Assembly (NCBI GenBank): GCA_900074725.1
Contig: LT598459.1
Coordinates: forward strand, 568,467 to 632,466
Direction of reading: 5' to 3'
DNA from: Lachancea dasiensis
Taxonomy: Eukaryota > Ascomycota > Saccharomycetes > Saccharomycetales > Saccharomycetaceae
Length of the DNA stretch: 64,000 nt
The notes below the pieces were generated by a model. The model worked only from the letters and a program-made list of their open reading frames with translations. It searched no databases and was not told the origin of the DNA. A program made the position numbers and the translations under genes. Numbering within the stretch: position 1 is the first letter of the stretch; every line of letters starts with the position of its first letter. Positions 37,878 through 47,524 of this stretch are shown here, one piece after another.

Positions 37878-40292
37878 TTATGTGAATTGTACCTGACCGG
37901 GAACGTTGTCGGCTTTGTTCAACTTGGCACGCTTGGCTCTTTTGCCGGGATCCTGGCTTGCTATAATGGACAGCGCGCGCTTTGATACGTCCTGGCTGTC
38001 CGCCAGACCCTTGGGCTGGGTCAAAATTTTAGGCAATATCTTCTCATCACTTCCTTGGGTTTCAACTTTACGTTGTTCTCCAGGAAAAAGTTTGCCGTGG
38101 TTAAAGAGACCGGTACTGTCATTGATCTCCATGACAAAAGAAATCACAAAACCGTTGGCCTTATCTGATATAATCTTGATCTCGTCGCCCTCGTGTAGTA
38201 GCGCTTTGGTTCCTTGGGTGAGGCGCACATCATTGAGATAACTGAGATTTGTCCCCGCGTGACAGTACCACAGATCCTCCAAACCCTGTGCGGGGGACTC
38301 GTGGATGCTATCCCCAATAGGGTGTCTCTTTTTCAGGATAAAGCAGTGCACCCGCGACAGTCGACTGTCTTCTATCTGGCAGTTACACTCCTGTGACCGG
38401 CCAATGAAAAACGGATTGACACCTTGCTTGATGTCGATTATGCCCTTGAGAGAACTTCGAGCTGTAGAGCGTAGAGTTATGAACTTCCCGCCTGAGGTCG
38501 GTGGGCCGTCAGCGTTAATGCACACTGCATGTTCTTCGTTGAAATCCAGTTCGCTAGAGTCTACTTTGCTTTGAGGGATTGGTAGGGCAACATGCTGGTT
38601 ATCGGCGTTGGAGGATAAGGAAGAGTAGTTCATGTCATAATTGGCAGTACGCACCTGCTTGATACTGTCCGGCCTGGAATCCTCCGGCACACATGACTGT
38701 GTAAACCTGATGGGTGCTCTTGCTGGAACCTTGAACACTGGTTGCTGCGAAGGATTCTCATCCATATCTTCTTCGGCGCCGTGGTTGCCTTGGACTCCTC
38801 TCTGCTTTTCCAAAGCTCGTATATTCAAAAACTGTTGATGAGCATCGCTGACACTTTCCCCAGCCCGTTGTTGGGACATTGACTGTGACAGGCATATTTG
38901 AGAGTCCACGACATTTGAATCTTGAGCAGCTAGAATCCATGGATGTCGCAGTGCGTTCTCCGCAGACATGCGTTCTCTAGGATTTACTTGAAGGAAGGAT
39001 TCGATAAAATCTCTTGCGTCATCGGATATTCGGTAGTCCTTCAGTGGGCCCTCGTGGTAGGAACCTGCGCAAATTTGCTTGTAAAGTTCATTTTGAGTGC
39101 TTCCGCTAAAGGGAAGATGGCCGGTTAATATGACATACACAAGGCAGCCGATTGACCACATATCTACCATAGAGGAATACGAATTATTTTCTTTTCCCTC
39201 TGAGGTTTTGCCGCTGATCACTTCTGGTGCCACATAAGCGAGTGTGCCGCAGAAAGTTTTCATGAACGTTCCATTACCTTGGATCTTGGCCAGTCCAAAA
39301 TCTGTGATTTTAACAAGCACTGGGTCATCCTGCTCGATTAGAATATTGTCGGGTTTCAGATCACGGTGGCTTATGCCAGTGGCATGAATATACTTCACTG
39401 CCTCCAGAATTTGACGGGTAATCTCACGGCCAGCATCTTCACCAACAGACCCATGGGCCGCTACAAAATCCATAAGATCGCCTCCTGAGACGAATTCCAT
39501 CACCAAGTAATAGCTGTCTTTGTCTTCGTAGAAACCCTTAAGGCTCACAATTCTTGGATGATCCAGCCGTCGCAGCACTTCTAATTCCCGAGTCACACCA
39601 TCCATATTCGTAAGAACTTTGCGCTTGTTTATAATTTTTACCGCGTGCGTTTTGCCCGTGCGTCTTTCTACGGCTTTCTTGACCGTGGCAAAAGCACCTT
39701 GACCTACCACCTCGTCTTTGATAGAGTAGTCCTTGTGTATTCCTGTGAGTTGTATCTTTGGCGATGTATTTCTGGACCCATCGGGACCTCTACCGGTCAC
39801 TCGGAAGCCCTGAAGTTTGGCCATTTCTTGTCTTTGTTTGAACTTGTCATTAATGAAAATCACCAAACTAACGACGTCTTGCGGAACACCCCATCCGACA
39901 GTAATCTCGTCACCCTGGCTCACCAGCTGGTTCCTATCTTTCTCCATGCGCTCGCCATTGAGCCACGTTCCATTCGTCGATGTGTCCTTCAGCAGCAGAT
40001 TCCCGTCTTCACCGAGCATGATTTGGAAGTGTCGATTGGAAAACCGCGAAGTGTTGCCTAGATGATAGTCGCATTGCGGATTTCTCCCGAAAGTCCAGAC
40101 TTTTTTTATTGATTCGCTCTTGCGCATTACATCTCGTAACTCTGCTCGCAGGTCTCTGATTGGAATTTGGCCTGCAGTACAGATCACTCGGAAGACAATG
40201 TCATCGTCGATTTGTTCCTGCGAAAACTTGTCAATTATGTATTTTTGTGTAGCCTGAGTGGCCTGTTGTGTTGGTTGCGTGACGTAGTCCAT
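37878..40292 (-). CDS. RAD53: RAD53, DNA-damage and replication checkpoint kinase
   Basis: 804 residues (821 in S. cerevisiae). The Chk2-type effector kinase of the S-phase and damage checkpoints. The order is typical: an N-terminal TQ cluster (T5, T8, T12, T15) for Mec1 phosphorylation; FHA1 from VWTFGRNPQCDYHLGN to STNGTWLNGE; a protein kinase domain with VGQGAFATVKKA, HRD at 309-311 and DFGLAK; FHA2 from PFFIGRSQECNCQIED with RLSRVHCF; and a C-terminal basic stretch KRAKRAKLNKAD as nuclear signal. FHA2 is a feature of yeast Rad53 not found in animal Chk2. The upstream region holds an MCB element. Confidence 0.98.
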   Translation of the reverse strand: MDYVTQPTQQATQATQKYIIDKFSQEQIDDDIVFRVICTAGQIPIRDLRAELRDVMRKSESIKKVWTFGRNPQCDYHLGNTSRFSNRHFQIMLGEDGNLLLKDTSTNGTWLNGERMEKDRNQLVSQGDEITVGWGVPQDVVSLVIFINDKFKQRQEMAKLQGFRVTGRGPDGSRNTSPKIQLTGIHKDYSIKDEVVGQGAFATVKKAVERRTGKTHAVKIINKRKVLTNMDGVTRELEVLRRLDHPRIVSLKGFYEDKDSYYLVMEFVSGGDLMDFVAAHGSVGEDAGREITRQILEAVKYIHATGISHRDLKPDNILIEQDDPVLVKITDFGLAKIQGNGTFMKTFCGTLAYVAPEVISGKTSEGKENNSYSSMVDMWSIGCLVYVILTGHLPFSGSTQNELYKQICAGSYHEGPLKDYRISDDARDFIESFLQVNPRERMSAENALRHPWILAAQDSNVVDSQICLSQSMSQQRAGESVSDAHQQFLNIRALEKQRGVQGNHGAEEDMDENPSQQPVFKVPARAPIRFTQSCVPEDSRPDSIKQVRTANYDMNYSSLSSNADNQHVALPIPQSKVDSSELDFNEEHAVCINADGPPTSGGKFITLRSTARSSLKGIIDIKQGVNPFFIGRSQECNCQIEDSRLSRVHCFILKKRHPIGDSIHESPAQGLEDLWYCHAGTNLSYLNDVRLTQGTKALLHEGDEIKIISDKANGFVISFVMEINDSTGLFNHGKLFPGEQRKVETQGSDEKILPKILTQPKGLADSQDVSKRALSIIASQDPGKRAKRAKLNKADNVPGQVQFT

Positions 40293-40403
40293 TTGGAAAG
40301 CTAGCGGTGACCGCTACTAGACTGGCGGTGCTAGTTGGAAGCCTATTAACAGTTATGCTTTCGATTTTACTTGGATCGCGAAATGAAGAGATGGCGTTAC
40401 ATT

Positions 40404-40409
40404 ACGCGT
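40404..40409. promoter_or_regulatory. MCB element (ACGCGT) upstream of RAD53
   Basis: A palindromic ACGCGT, the MBF (Mbp1-Swi6) core, about 112 bp before the RAD53 ATG. MBF drives G1/S transcription of DNA replication and repair genes, so the placement is sensible. Confidence 0.55.
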
Positions 40410-40930
40410 AACTGAGCGTCTCTAATGATCTACAGGAGAAAGATGTCACAAATGGAAAACATGATGACAGGAAAGGACTACCGTTCCGTCGCCAGCTGAA
40501 CCCTATCAGCCACGGACACCGGATCGGAATCTGCGTGGCTCTTGCTTATACCTATTCTTTTAGATTTCTGACGACTCATCCTGGAGGTGAAGAACCCACC
40601 AGATGTGTTTGAGTTGCGAAAAACTGAGCGAGATTTATTTATTGACCGTGCCCAAAGGCACACTGCCGCAAAGCTGCCTCCTTCAAGCTAAGCTTGGAAG
40701 CCTTAGACCCGGATGATATGGGAATCAAAGGTAAATTTAACTAACCCACCAGTACGTGGCCCATCATTTTTGGCTTTCTTAACTCCGATGCTGTTTCCAC
40801 TAAAGAACTAGGGAGAAGCTTCCGAATTTTTCTTTGAAGCTAAGAATCTTTTTCCAACATCTATAAAATACATGTCCTTTACTTCCCTTTGATGCACATT
40901 GGTTGTTATCATACCCGAATTTAATGTTTA

Positions 40931-41167
40931 TTACATTAGCTCACATTTTCCCAGCATGTTCACGATAACAAACATGGTAATTACATCCAAGCAAACAGCA
41001 AGGTTACGATAAAAACACTTATGATAGTCATCAACTCCTCTATTTAGTTCTTTCTCCATCTCTACACGAAGAGGTTTTGGCTCCCTACTTAAATTCCAGC
41101 CCGGCGTTGTGTACACATATTTTGCCCGATACCGTCGCTGCGGTGTCATGAAAAGCCATAAATACAT
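40931..41167 (-). CDS. Candidate 78-residue membrane microprotein
   Basis: An ATG-started ORF of 78 codons in the RAD53-DGA1 interval, transcribed in the RAD53 direction. The product has an aromatic and basic N-terminal half (RRYRAKYVYTTPGWNLSREP), a charged linker (RVEMEKELNRGVDD) and one hydrophobic segment near residues 50-71 (CFYRNLAVCLDVITMFVIVN), an arrangement seen in small ER or mitochondrial membrane proteins. I do not recognise a family. An antisense ORF overlaps part of it, and the interval could equally be non-coding, so I give it modest odds. Confidence 0.35.
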   Translation of the reverse strand: MYLWLFMTPQRRYRAKYVYTTPGWNLSREPKPLRVEMEKELNRGVDDYHKCFYRNLAVCLDVITMFVIVNMLGKCELM

Positions 41168-41643
41168 GGCCTCACGTTTATGGACAAAGTCACATTCACG
41201 CTCGACTCAACAAGAACCAATTGGCACAATCATCACATGCAGTACAATATCAAGGATACCCAAAAGTGGTTTTGTTGCTTTTGTGACTGTGAGTATCCAT
41301 TCTTGGCACACTAGTTTGGAACAAGGCCCTGCTTGTGTGTTTGGCCCAATCAAAACGATTGACACCGGCGTTAGTTGATCGTACGTCAAAGTGGACATCG
41401 AAAGTGAGTTGTGATTGAGTCCCAGGTGTAGCTTATATTGCAACTTTCAATCCCTTATAGCGAGAAATAGATTACAAGGGCGTTAAGTGTTGGGATTCTT
41501 GCCAGGATAGAAGAATCTGATTAGGTGGTTTTTGCGGGAAGCTCAGAAACGAAAGGTGTTGAGAGGATCGTTAGCTTTGGGGAAAGACTCCATCAAGTGC
41601 TTTTCGGTTGGTGGTAGTATCGGTACTATTGTGCTGAATAACA

Positions 41644-42975
41644 ATGGCCTCAGCAGGGAAAGTGAAGTACAGGGGCAACAAAGAAACAGGCGACTCGATC
41701 AGTGGCGTTAGATCCACAGATGGCTCGTTACAGAGATCGTCACAGCGTCAGAGCAAGGTAAATGGCAGCGGAGCCATGGAACCGGTAACCCGTGCGGGAT
41801 CAGGCGTCGTGCGCAACAGGCAAGACAGTGCCAAATTTTGCTCGGTGAATACGCCTTGGAGGCGCAGACTTCAGACACTGGTGGTCGCCTGGCATGTAGG
41901 GTCCTTTGTATACATCCTGGCATTTGCCATTCTTGCTCTGGCAAATCCTGTGATGTGGGCCATCATGATTCCCTATATGATGTACTACGCTGTGGACCGG
42001 TCCCCAGCCAATGGCAATGTCACGAAGAGGTACTCAGCGTGGGCCAGGAGTTTGTCTCTCTGGCGCTACTACTGCGACTACTACCCAATTCGGCTTCATA
42101 AGACCACTGACCTTGAACCGTCTTTCACGCCCAGGGAAATAAATAGTGCTGACAAAGCCCGCCAAGACCGTTACCGCATCAGTTTTCGCGTGCGGCTGTG
42201 GCCCCTCAAATATGCCTTGAAGTTCCGCATCTTGAAGCGCGACGAGGATGAGGTCGAGTGGGAAGCTACAGGTCCACGCTATATTTTTGGCTACCATCCC
42301 CACGGCGTTGCTGCGCTGGGCGCCTTTGGTGCGTTTGCCACGGAGGGTGCTAACTTCTCCCAGCTATTTCCTGGGATTCGCATGTGTTTGATGACGCTCA
42401 TAAATCAATTCCAAATCCCATTCTATCGAGACTATCTGCTTGCACTTGGCATTACTACCGTTTCCAAGAAAAATGCGCTGCGAGTCTTGCAACGGGACTA
42501 CTCCATCTGTATTGTTGTCGGTGGCGCCCAGGAGGCGCTTATGAGTAAAATCGGATCTGCAGACTTGGTGCTGAGACGCAGAAAGGGGTTCATCAAGCTA
42601 GCGCTGGAGACTGGAAATGTTAACCTGGTGCCATGTTTTGCGTTTGGTGAAACCGATTGCTACAACATTTTGCAAACGGACGACAAATCGTATCTGCGTA
42701 GGTTGCAACTTTGGTTCAAGCGGTCTTACGGGTTCACCATTCCATTTTTCTTTGCTCGTGGTCTATTCAACTACGATTTCGGCTTGATTCCATTCCGCAA
42801 ACCAATCAACATCGTCACAGGTAGTCCAATCTACGTGAAGCACAAGTACGAAGACCCAACAATTGAGGATATCGACTATTACCAAGAGCTATATTTGGCG
42901 GAGCTTGAAAGAATCTTTCACACCTACAAGAAGCAGTTGGGGTGGCAAGGCCAAGAGCTCAATTTTGTAGAATAA
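41644..42975 (+). CDS. DGA1: DGA1, diacylglycerol O-acyltransferase (DGAT2 family)
   Basis: 443 residues (418 in S. cerevisiae; the extra length is a hydrophilic N-terminus). It makes triacylglycerol from diacylglycerol and acyl-CoA in the ER and on lipid droplets. A long hydrophobic hairpin (VAWHVGSFVYILAFAILALA through MIPYMMYYAV) near residues 80-120 anchors it. The DGAT2 signature HPHG occurs at 218-221 within YIFGYHPHGVAALGAFG, followed by the conserved VGGAQEAL and RRKGFIKLALETG. It corresponds to YOR245C. Confidence 0.97.
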   Translation: MASAGKVKYRGNKETGDSISGVRSTDGSLQRSSQRQSKVNGSGAMEPVTRAGSGVVRNRQDSAKFCSVNTPWRRRLQTLVVAWHVGSFVYILAFAILALANPVMWAIMIPYMMYYAVDRSPANGNVTKRYSAWARSLSLWRYYCDYYPIRLHKTTDLEPSFTPREINSADKARQDRYRISFRVRLWPLKYALKFRILKRDEDEVEWEATGPRYIFGYHPHGVAALGAFGAFATEGANFSQLFPGIRMCLMTLINQFQIPFYRDYLLALGITTVSKKNALRVLQRDYSICIVVGGAQEALMSKIGSADLVLRRRKGFIKLALETGNVNLVPCFAFGETDCYNILQTDDKSYLRRLQLWFKRSYGFTIPFFFARGLFNYDFGLIPFRKPINIVTGSPIYVKHKYEDPTIEDIDYYQELYLAELERIFHTYKKQLGWQGQELNFVE

Positions 42976-43327
42976 GTAAACATCAAAACTCTAGATTTTT
43001 ACGTATACATTCTCCACCTCCATGATGCTTGTCCCGTCTTTATTTTCTTGCGTTGTGGGCATGTTCACGAATAGAGTGGTATTTGGCATAAAGCGAATGG
43101 CAATTTCAGTGTAGTTTGAGTTCGCTATCTCATTAGAAGGTTCACTTAAATCTCCGTTCTAGGGCATCCAGTTCAGCGAGCAGTTGCAAGGTATGCCTAC
43201 TGTCACGTTATGAAATTAAAGGCCATTCTTGTAGCTCAGCTATAAATTTCATTTAAAGCCACTCACGGCATCGGTTATCAGCAAATGAAGACTGATAACT
43301 AGGGCGACTGCTCATTTCTTGAAAGCG
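42976..43327. other. Intergenic, DGA1 to RRD2
   Basis: 352 bp, AT-rich at its start, holding the DGA1 terminator and the RRD2 promoter. I see no other feature. Confidence 0.6.
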
Positions 43328-44389
43328 ATGTCTGCTCAGAAAAGATTGCTCACTCAAGATGACTTGGAATCGTGGAAACGTTCGCAAACTTTTGAGCACC
43401 TTATTGAGTTCATTGTAGAACTTGCGGATTCGGTTAAGGGCTTTGAGAATAACCAGTACCAAGTTCCCATTGGCGAACCTGTAGAAAAATGTTCTACACT
43501 ATTAGATGAGATAAGTGCTCTTATTGAGCTGTTTCCCGTTGAGGAAGATGCCGGAACGTCAAGATTTGGTAAAGTAGAATTTCGCTATTTCTACAATGAA
43601 CTGAAGGCCAGATCCAGTGCCCTTATTTCTCAGGCTTTTCCACGCCTGAAGAAAAGCCAAACTGAGGAACTGGCTGTCTATCTGAGGGAATCATGGGGGG
43701 ACTCTAGAAGGATTGATTATGGCTCAGGACATGAGCTAAACTTCATGTGCTTTCTGTACGGACTTCGCGTGTATGGAATACTTAGCCCTTCTCAGAACAG
43801 GAATATTGTGCTGAAGCTATTCGTACGATATCTTTCAATCATGAGGGTCCTGGAGACAAAATACTGGTTGGAACCTGCAGGTTCGCATGGGGTGTGGGGT
43901 TTGGACGATTATCATTTCTTGCCCTTTTTATTCGGCGCTTTCCAACTCTCTGTTCATAAACACCTAAAACCGAAATCTATCCACAATGCAGAGACTGTCG
44001 AGATGTTTGCAGATAGATATTTGTATTTTGGATGCATTGCATTTATAAATCAAGTCAAAACGACAGCCTCATTGAGATGGCACTCTCCCATGTTGGACGA
44101 CATCAGTGGCGCAAAAAGCTGGACAAAGGTTGCAAAAGGTATGGTCGAAATGTACAGAATAGAAGTATTAGGGAAGTTGCCCATAATGCAGCACTTTTTC
44201 TTTGGGTCGTTTTTGGAGTGTCCAGAGGGAGTTTCACCACCAAACTCTCACGCAGAAGACGACCATGGTCACTGTAGTCACGGGCCTCTACTCAATACTT
44301 GGGGAGACTGTTGTGGGATTAGAGTTCCGAGCGCTGTTGCCGCAACAGGAGCTAAAAGAGCTGGTCCCAAAATATTACCGTTTGATTAG
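43328..44389 (+). CDS. RRD2: RRD2, PP2A activator (PTPA-type prolyl isomerase)
   Basis: 353 residues from the ATG at 43328 (the frame reaches back three more codons to a TTG). A PTPA-family protein that helps load metal into and activate PP2A-type phosphatases and has peptidyl-prolyl isomerase activity. Family landmarks are YGSGHELNFMCFLYGLRVYG, the EPAGSHGVWGLDDYHFLPFLFG block that forms the nucleotide and peptide pocket, and WTKVAKGMVEMYRIEVLGKLPIMQHFFFG. It corresponds to YPL152W rather than RRD1, which has a different length and neighbourhood. It is convergent with ESA1 with only 32 bp between stops. Confidence 0.95.
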   Translation: MSAQKRLLTQDDLESWKRSQTFEHLIEFIVELADSVKGFENNQYQVPIGEPVEKCSTLLDEISALIELFPVEEDAGTSRFGKVEFRYFYNELKARSSALISQAFPRLKKSQTEELAVYLRESWGDSRRIDYGSGHELNFMCFLYGLRVYGILSPSQNRNIVLKLFVRYLSIMRVLETKYWLEPAGSHGVWGLDDYHFLPFLFGAFQLSVHKHLKPKSIHNAETVEMFADRYLYFGCIAFINQVKTTASLRWHSPMLDDISGAKSWTKVAKGMVEMYRIEVLGKLPIMQHFFFGSFLECPEGVSPPNSHAEDDHGHCSHGPLLNTWGDCCGIRVPSAVAATGAKRAGPKILPFD

Positions 44390-44421
44390 TATTATACAAC
44401 CTTTAACGTAGACTAAACAGC

Positions 44422-45756
44422 TTACCAAGCAAACCTCAATTGAGAAGCAGTAAATACAGGAGGTTTCCATATAAGCTTCGAAGGATCAATTCTGCGCCGA
44501 CCCTTTTTGTCCTTGATCTTTTCGTACCGCTGGGCCACATCTTCATTCATATAAATGATGTGTTGGCCCTTGTAATATTGCAGAATATTTAAAGCTTTCG
44601 AAGTATGCAGGATGTCTGTTGTGGTCATAGAAGTGAGTGCACTGATTTCATCTATGGTGATCTCTGGCCCGTGATTCATAAGGAGGTCTATCAAGGTGTC
44701 TGCCCAATATGCTCTATATGATAGCAACCCCAAGTCTGAAAGAGGCTTCTCGGGAGACCCTGGCTTATTTTCCTTCTTTGACAGCTCATAGGAAAATTCG
44801 ATCAATAGCCGACCATATCCCATACGTTGGTACTGCGGTAGCGTCAAAATACACGCTAGATTATAATTTTCAGCAGATTCCTTCTCTTTGGAAAAATACC
44901 CAACAAGATGGTGACCTAATTCATCTCTTCTGGTCATGCAGTAAAATAGAAACGGATCGACATCATAGTACAGCGTTTTGTGATCCAAAAAGAGTTTACA
45001 GAACAAGCAAAGGTTTCTGCACCACGTCCTTTGCTTTCGGCCATCGATCTCAAAGAATGAAATGTAATCATCTCTGTATATTTCATTGCCTGGAGGATGT
45101 TGTAATGTACATTTAGATCTGTATCGCTCGTACTGCTTTTTAGATCCGAAATACTGCAACGTAAATGCATCGATATACACTACGTCTTCATCCGTTAACT
45201 CAATCGGATAAGGCGAAAAGTACCACGGTTCAATTTCGTATTTCCCCATTATTACTTTGCTCAAGTTACGAACCCTTGCAACCTCATGTGAACTTTGCAC
45301 CATGGAACCAGATGTGCGTAGTTTTTCAATCTCGTCATGGCGTGAAATGTCCTTGTCCGCGGTTCCCTGCACATTTAAAGAGTCCAGATCCATAATGTCA
45401 GCGCCATCGGGGGGCTCAGAGTTGGGGATCACCTCATTGCTTGGAGTAGCCGAGCTCTTCTTTGGTTGTTTCTGCTTCTTCTTATTGGCCTTTTCCGCTT
45501 CTGATTCCACCAGTGGAAAGAATACCTCCTTATCAATCTTAATCCTTGGCGCGAGTATCCACTCGTCTAAACGCTTGTTGAAGTCATCATAATGCACATA
45601 GAACTTTGGAGGACTCTTACGACTGTTGATACTCAAAATCTCCGCCAATCTTTCTACGCCATCTTTTTCCACCCAACATTTGCAGCCTATAACCACCTCA
45701 GAAACATCTTGAATATCTCTGGGTACAACGGGTTTCTTATCTTCTGAAGGGCTCAT
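44422..45756 (-). CDS. ESA1: ESA1, NuA4 histone acetyltransferase
   Basis: 444 residues (445 in S. cerevisiae). The essential MYST-family acetyltransferase of NuA4/piccolo NuA4, acetylating histones H4 and H2A. Domains in order: a chromo-barrel ([20 protein letters not shown] and [14 protein letters not shown]), an acidic/lysine-rich linker, a C2HC-type zinc finger region near [14 protein letters not shown], and the MYST core with catalytic C302 in NLACILT, the acetyl-CoA loop [19 protein letters not shown], and the conserved glutamate in [11 protein letters not shown]. The C-terminus [15 protein letters not shown] is typical. Confidence 0.98.
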   Translation of the reverse strand: MSPSEDKKPVVPRDIQDVSEVVIGCKCWVEKDGVERLAEILSINSRKSPPKFYVHYDDFNKRLDEWILAPRIKIDKEVFFPLVESEAEKANKKKQKQPKKSSATPSNEVIPNSEPPDGADIMDLDSLNVQGTADKDISRHDEIEKLRTSGSMVQSSHEVARVRNLSKVIMGKYEIEPWYFSPYPIELTDEDVVYIDAFTLQYFGSKKQYERYRSKCTLQHPPGNEIYRDDYISFFEIDGRKQRTWCRNLCLFCKLFLDHKTLYYDVDPFLFYCMTRRDELGHHLVGYFSKEKESAENYNLACILTLPQYQRMGYGRLLIEFSYELSKKENKPGSPEKPLSDLGLLSYRAYWADTLIDLLMNHGPEITIDEISALTSMTTTDILHTSKALNILQYYKGQHIIYMNEDVAQRYEKIKDKKGRRRIDPSKLIWKPPVFTASQLRFAW

Positions 45757-46037
45757 GTATGTTCTTATGTACCTATACTATGCCTGAAATATCGATGTGT
45801 TAATTTTTGACATTAGTATACACGAGTAGATCGTTTTACATTGGACCCAATGAGTAAGTAGTTTACACGAGTAAGATGACCTCACAATACCTTGAGCAAA
45901 ATTCTAATACTAGATTGATTGATTCAAACGCATTAGACTGGATTTCCTCCGAACTTGCTATATTGGTCTTACTGTGATCAACATTGCCAACCAAGACAAC
46001 TAATTATTTCTGTGCCTATTTATCAGTTTAAGTAGCT

Positions 46038-47348
46038 CTAAAACCTCTGTGAGCCAATCTGTGGATCCCACGGCAGTCCTGGATGTTGCTCAGGAGACGA
46101 ATTGTCTACTTGCTTCCAGATTTTTATACTCTTATCACTTTCACCAGTGATTAATCTCAAACCTGTTTGGTCAAATGACCCACTTAAGATACCACGCTCG
46201 CTTTCCAGAGATCCCGTTATCGTTGTGGTGGGCAGTTGCTGATAATTATGTCCAGTTTTGTAGTCGAAAAATGCTAACCTGCCGTCGTCTGTCCCTGCGA
46301 AAAGAACGCCATCCTGATTTACGGACAGACAGTTAATGATACCCAAATCTTCCGAATGAAAGTTCGTCAGAAGCTGTCCATCTTGGCACCTCCAAGACCT
46401 CACATCGCCAGTGGATGCAGATGCTAGAGAGAACTCAGCTGGATGCGCAGCAAGAGACCGGACATTTTTGCTATGATGAGTTAAAATCTTGGATGATTTC
46501 CCTGCTCTTATGTCCCACATCCGTAGCGTGGCATCTACAGAGCAACTGACAATTTGTGGGTCGACTGGAAAACACTTAACCTGGTTGATAGAGCCCTTAT
46601 GCCCCGCAAGCGTCATGACTGGCTGTCGTGTTCGGATGTCCCATAGCCTCACCACCGAGTCTCGACCAGCACTAGCTATTATATCCAGCGTTGGATGTAC
46701 ATCCACGGAATTGACACCGGAAAAATGACCGTGGAAGTCTTTTATTGCGGCGTTCTTTTCCAGGTCCCAACATTTTACCATTTTATCCTCGCTTGCAGAA
46801 AACATATAAGGGTTCCTTGTGGATATAGCAAGCGATCTCACTGTCATAACATGTCCCATAAGGGTCAGTTTCAATCTACCAGTGGCCAAGTCCCATATTT
46901 TTATAGTAGAGTCGTTACTTCCAGTCACAAACCATTCATTATCGACAGGATCGACGCAGACGCAGCGTACCCAGCCATTGTGGCCGCTAATAACCCGCAT
47001 CAATTTCCAGGGCGCATGCCAGGCCGGCTGGAGCGCCAAACGCTGCTGATGGCGTTCTACTACGGAGTGGGCCAAATCTTGTTTCCCATACCAACGGTCA
47101 ACGGCCCCAGAACTGGCAAAATTATTGGTCTCTTCAGCATTGAACTTCACTAAGGCATTTTGTTGTGCTGCCCCAGTATGCGTGACACTAGCTTGAAGCT
47201 CTTGATGCCGTTGGATAACAGTTTTCTTTTCATTGATTTGTTCCTCTATATTTCTCGGTACCACTGTAAGATTTTTGAAGCGCTTCTCCCACAGACTATT
47301 TACATACGCTCGACGAGCATCGTCTAAGTCGATCGACACCTGTGACAT
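46038..47348 (-). CDS. PRP46: PRP46, WD40 splicing factor (NineTeen complex-associated, PLRG1 homolog)
   Basis: 436 residues from the ATG at 47348 (the frame extends 12 codons upstream to a GTG); S. cerevisiae Prp46 has 451. It is a spliceosome component needed for the catalytic steps. After an N-terminal helical region come seven WD40 repeats starting at about residue 125: [17 protein letters not shown], then [48 protein letters not shown] and so on, with WD dipeptides such as IKIWDLATG and VRLWDIRTR. It is divergent from PUS7 with 176 bp between starts, a shared promoter. Confidence 0.96.
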   Translation of the reverse strand: MSQVSIDLDDARRAYVNSLWEKRFKNLTVVPRNIEEQINEKKTVIQRHQELQASVTHTGAAQQNALVKFNAEETNNFASSGAVDRWYGKQDLAHSVVERHQQRLALQPAWHAPWKLMRVISGHNGWVRCVCVDPVDNEWFVTGSNDSTIKIWDLATGRLKLTLMGHVMTVRSLAISTRNPYMFSASEDKMVKCWDLEKNAAIKDFHGHFSGVNSVDVHPTLDIIASAGRDSVVRLWDIRTRQPVMTLAGHKGSINQVKCFPVDPQIVSCSVDATLRMWDIRAGKSSKILTHHSKNVRSLAAHPAEFSLASASTGDVRSWRCQDGQLLTNFHSEDLGIINCLSVNQDGVLFAGTDDGRLAFFDYKTGHNYQQLPTTTITGSLESERGILSGSFDQTGLRLITGESDKSIKIWKQVDNSSPEQHPGLPWDPQIGSQRF

Positions 47349-47422
47349 CCCAATCGAGACTCGTTGGTCACTCCTAATTTGCACTCAAATGCTATGTTGC
47401 CGGACCCTTTTTAATTGAGTGT

Positions 47423-47443
47423 GGAAAATTTTATGCTCATCGC
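47423..47443. promoter_or_regulatory. RRPE-like plus PAC element in the PRP46-PUS7 shared promoter
   Basis: GGAAAATTTT at 47423-47432 resembles RRPE, and CTCATCGC at 47436-47443 is the exact reverse complement of PAC (GCGATGAG). The two are 3 bp apart, the close spacing typical of ribosome-biogenesis promoters. They lie about 80 bp before the PUS7 ATG and 75 bp before the PRP46 ATG. Confidence 0.65.
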
Positions 47444-47524
47444 ATCTCATCTCGATCTTCATATTTTACAGAACCTAACAAAGATAGCCGTATTGGTCTC
47501 AATATTTCCTCTACACCATAGCCA

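Larger units (their letters stand above)
40293..41643. other. RAD53-DGA1 divergent interval with a candidate small gene
   Basis: 1.35 kb between two divergent starts. It holds an MCB box near RAD53 and three overlapping small ORFs around 40931-41443. One of these, 40931-41167 on the minus strand, is listed separately as a possible gene; the 89-codon plus-strand ORF and the 78-codon ORF at 41207-41443 look like chance. Confidence 0.5.

Noticed and set aside
41109-41443. 89-codon plus and 78-codon minus ORFs next to the candidate microprotein
   Set aside because: They overlap each other and the candidate; one lacks an ATG start and neither has a convincing composition.
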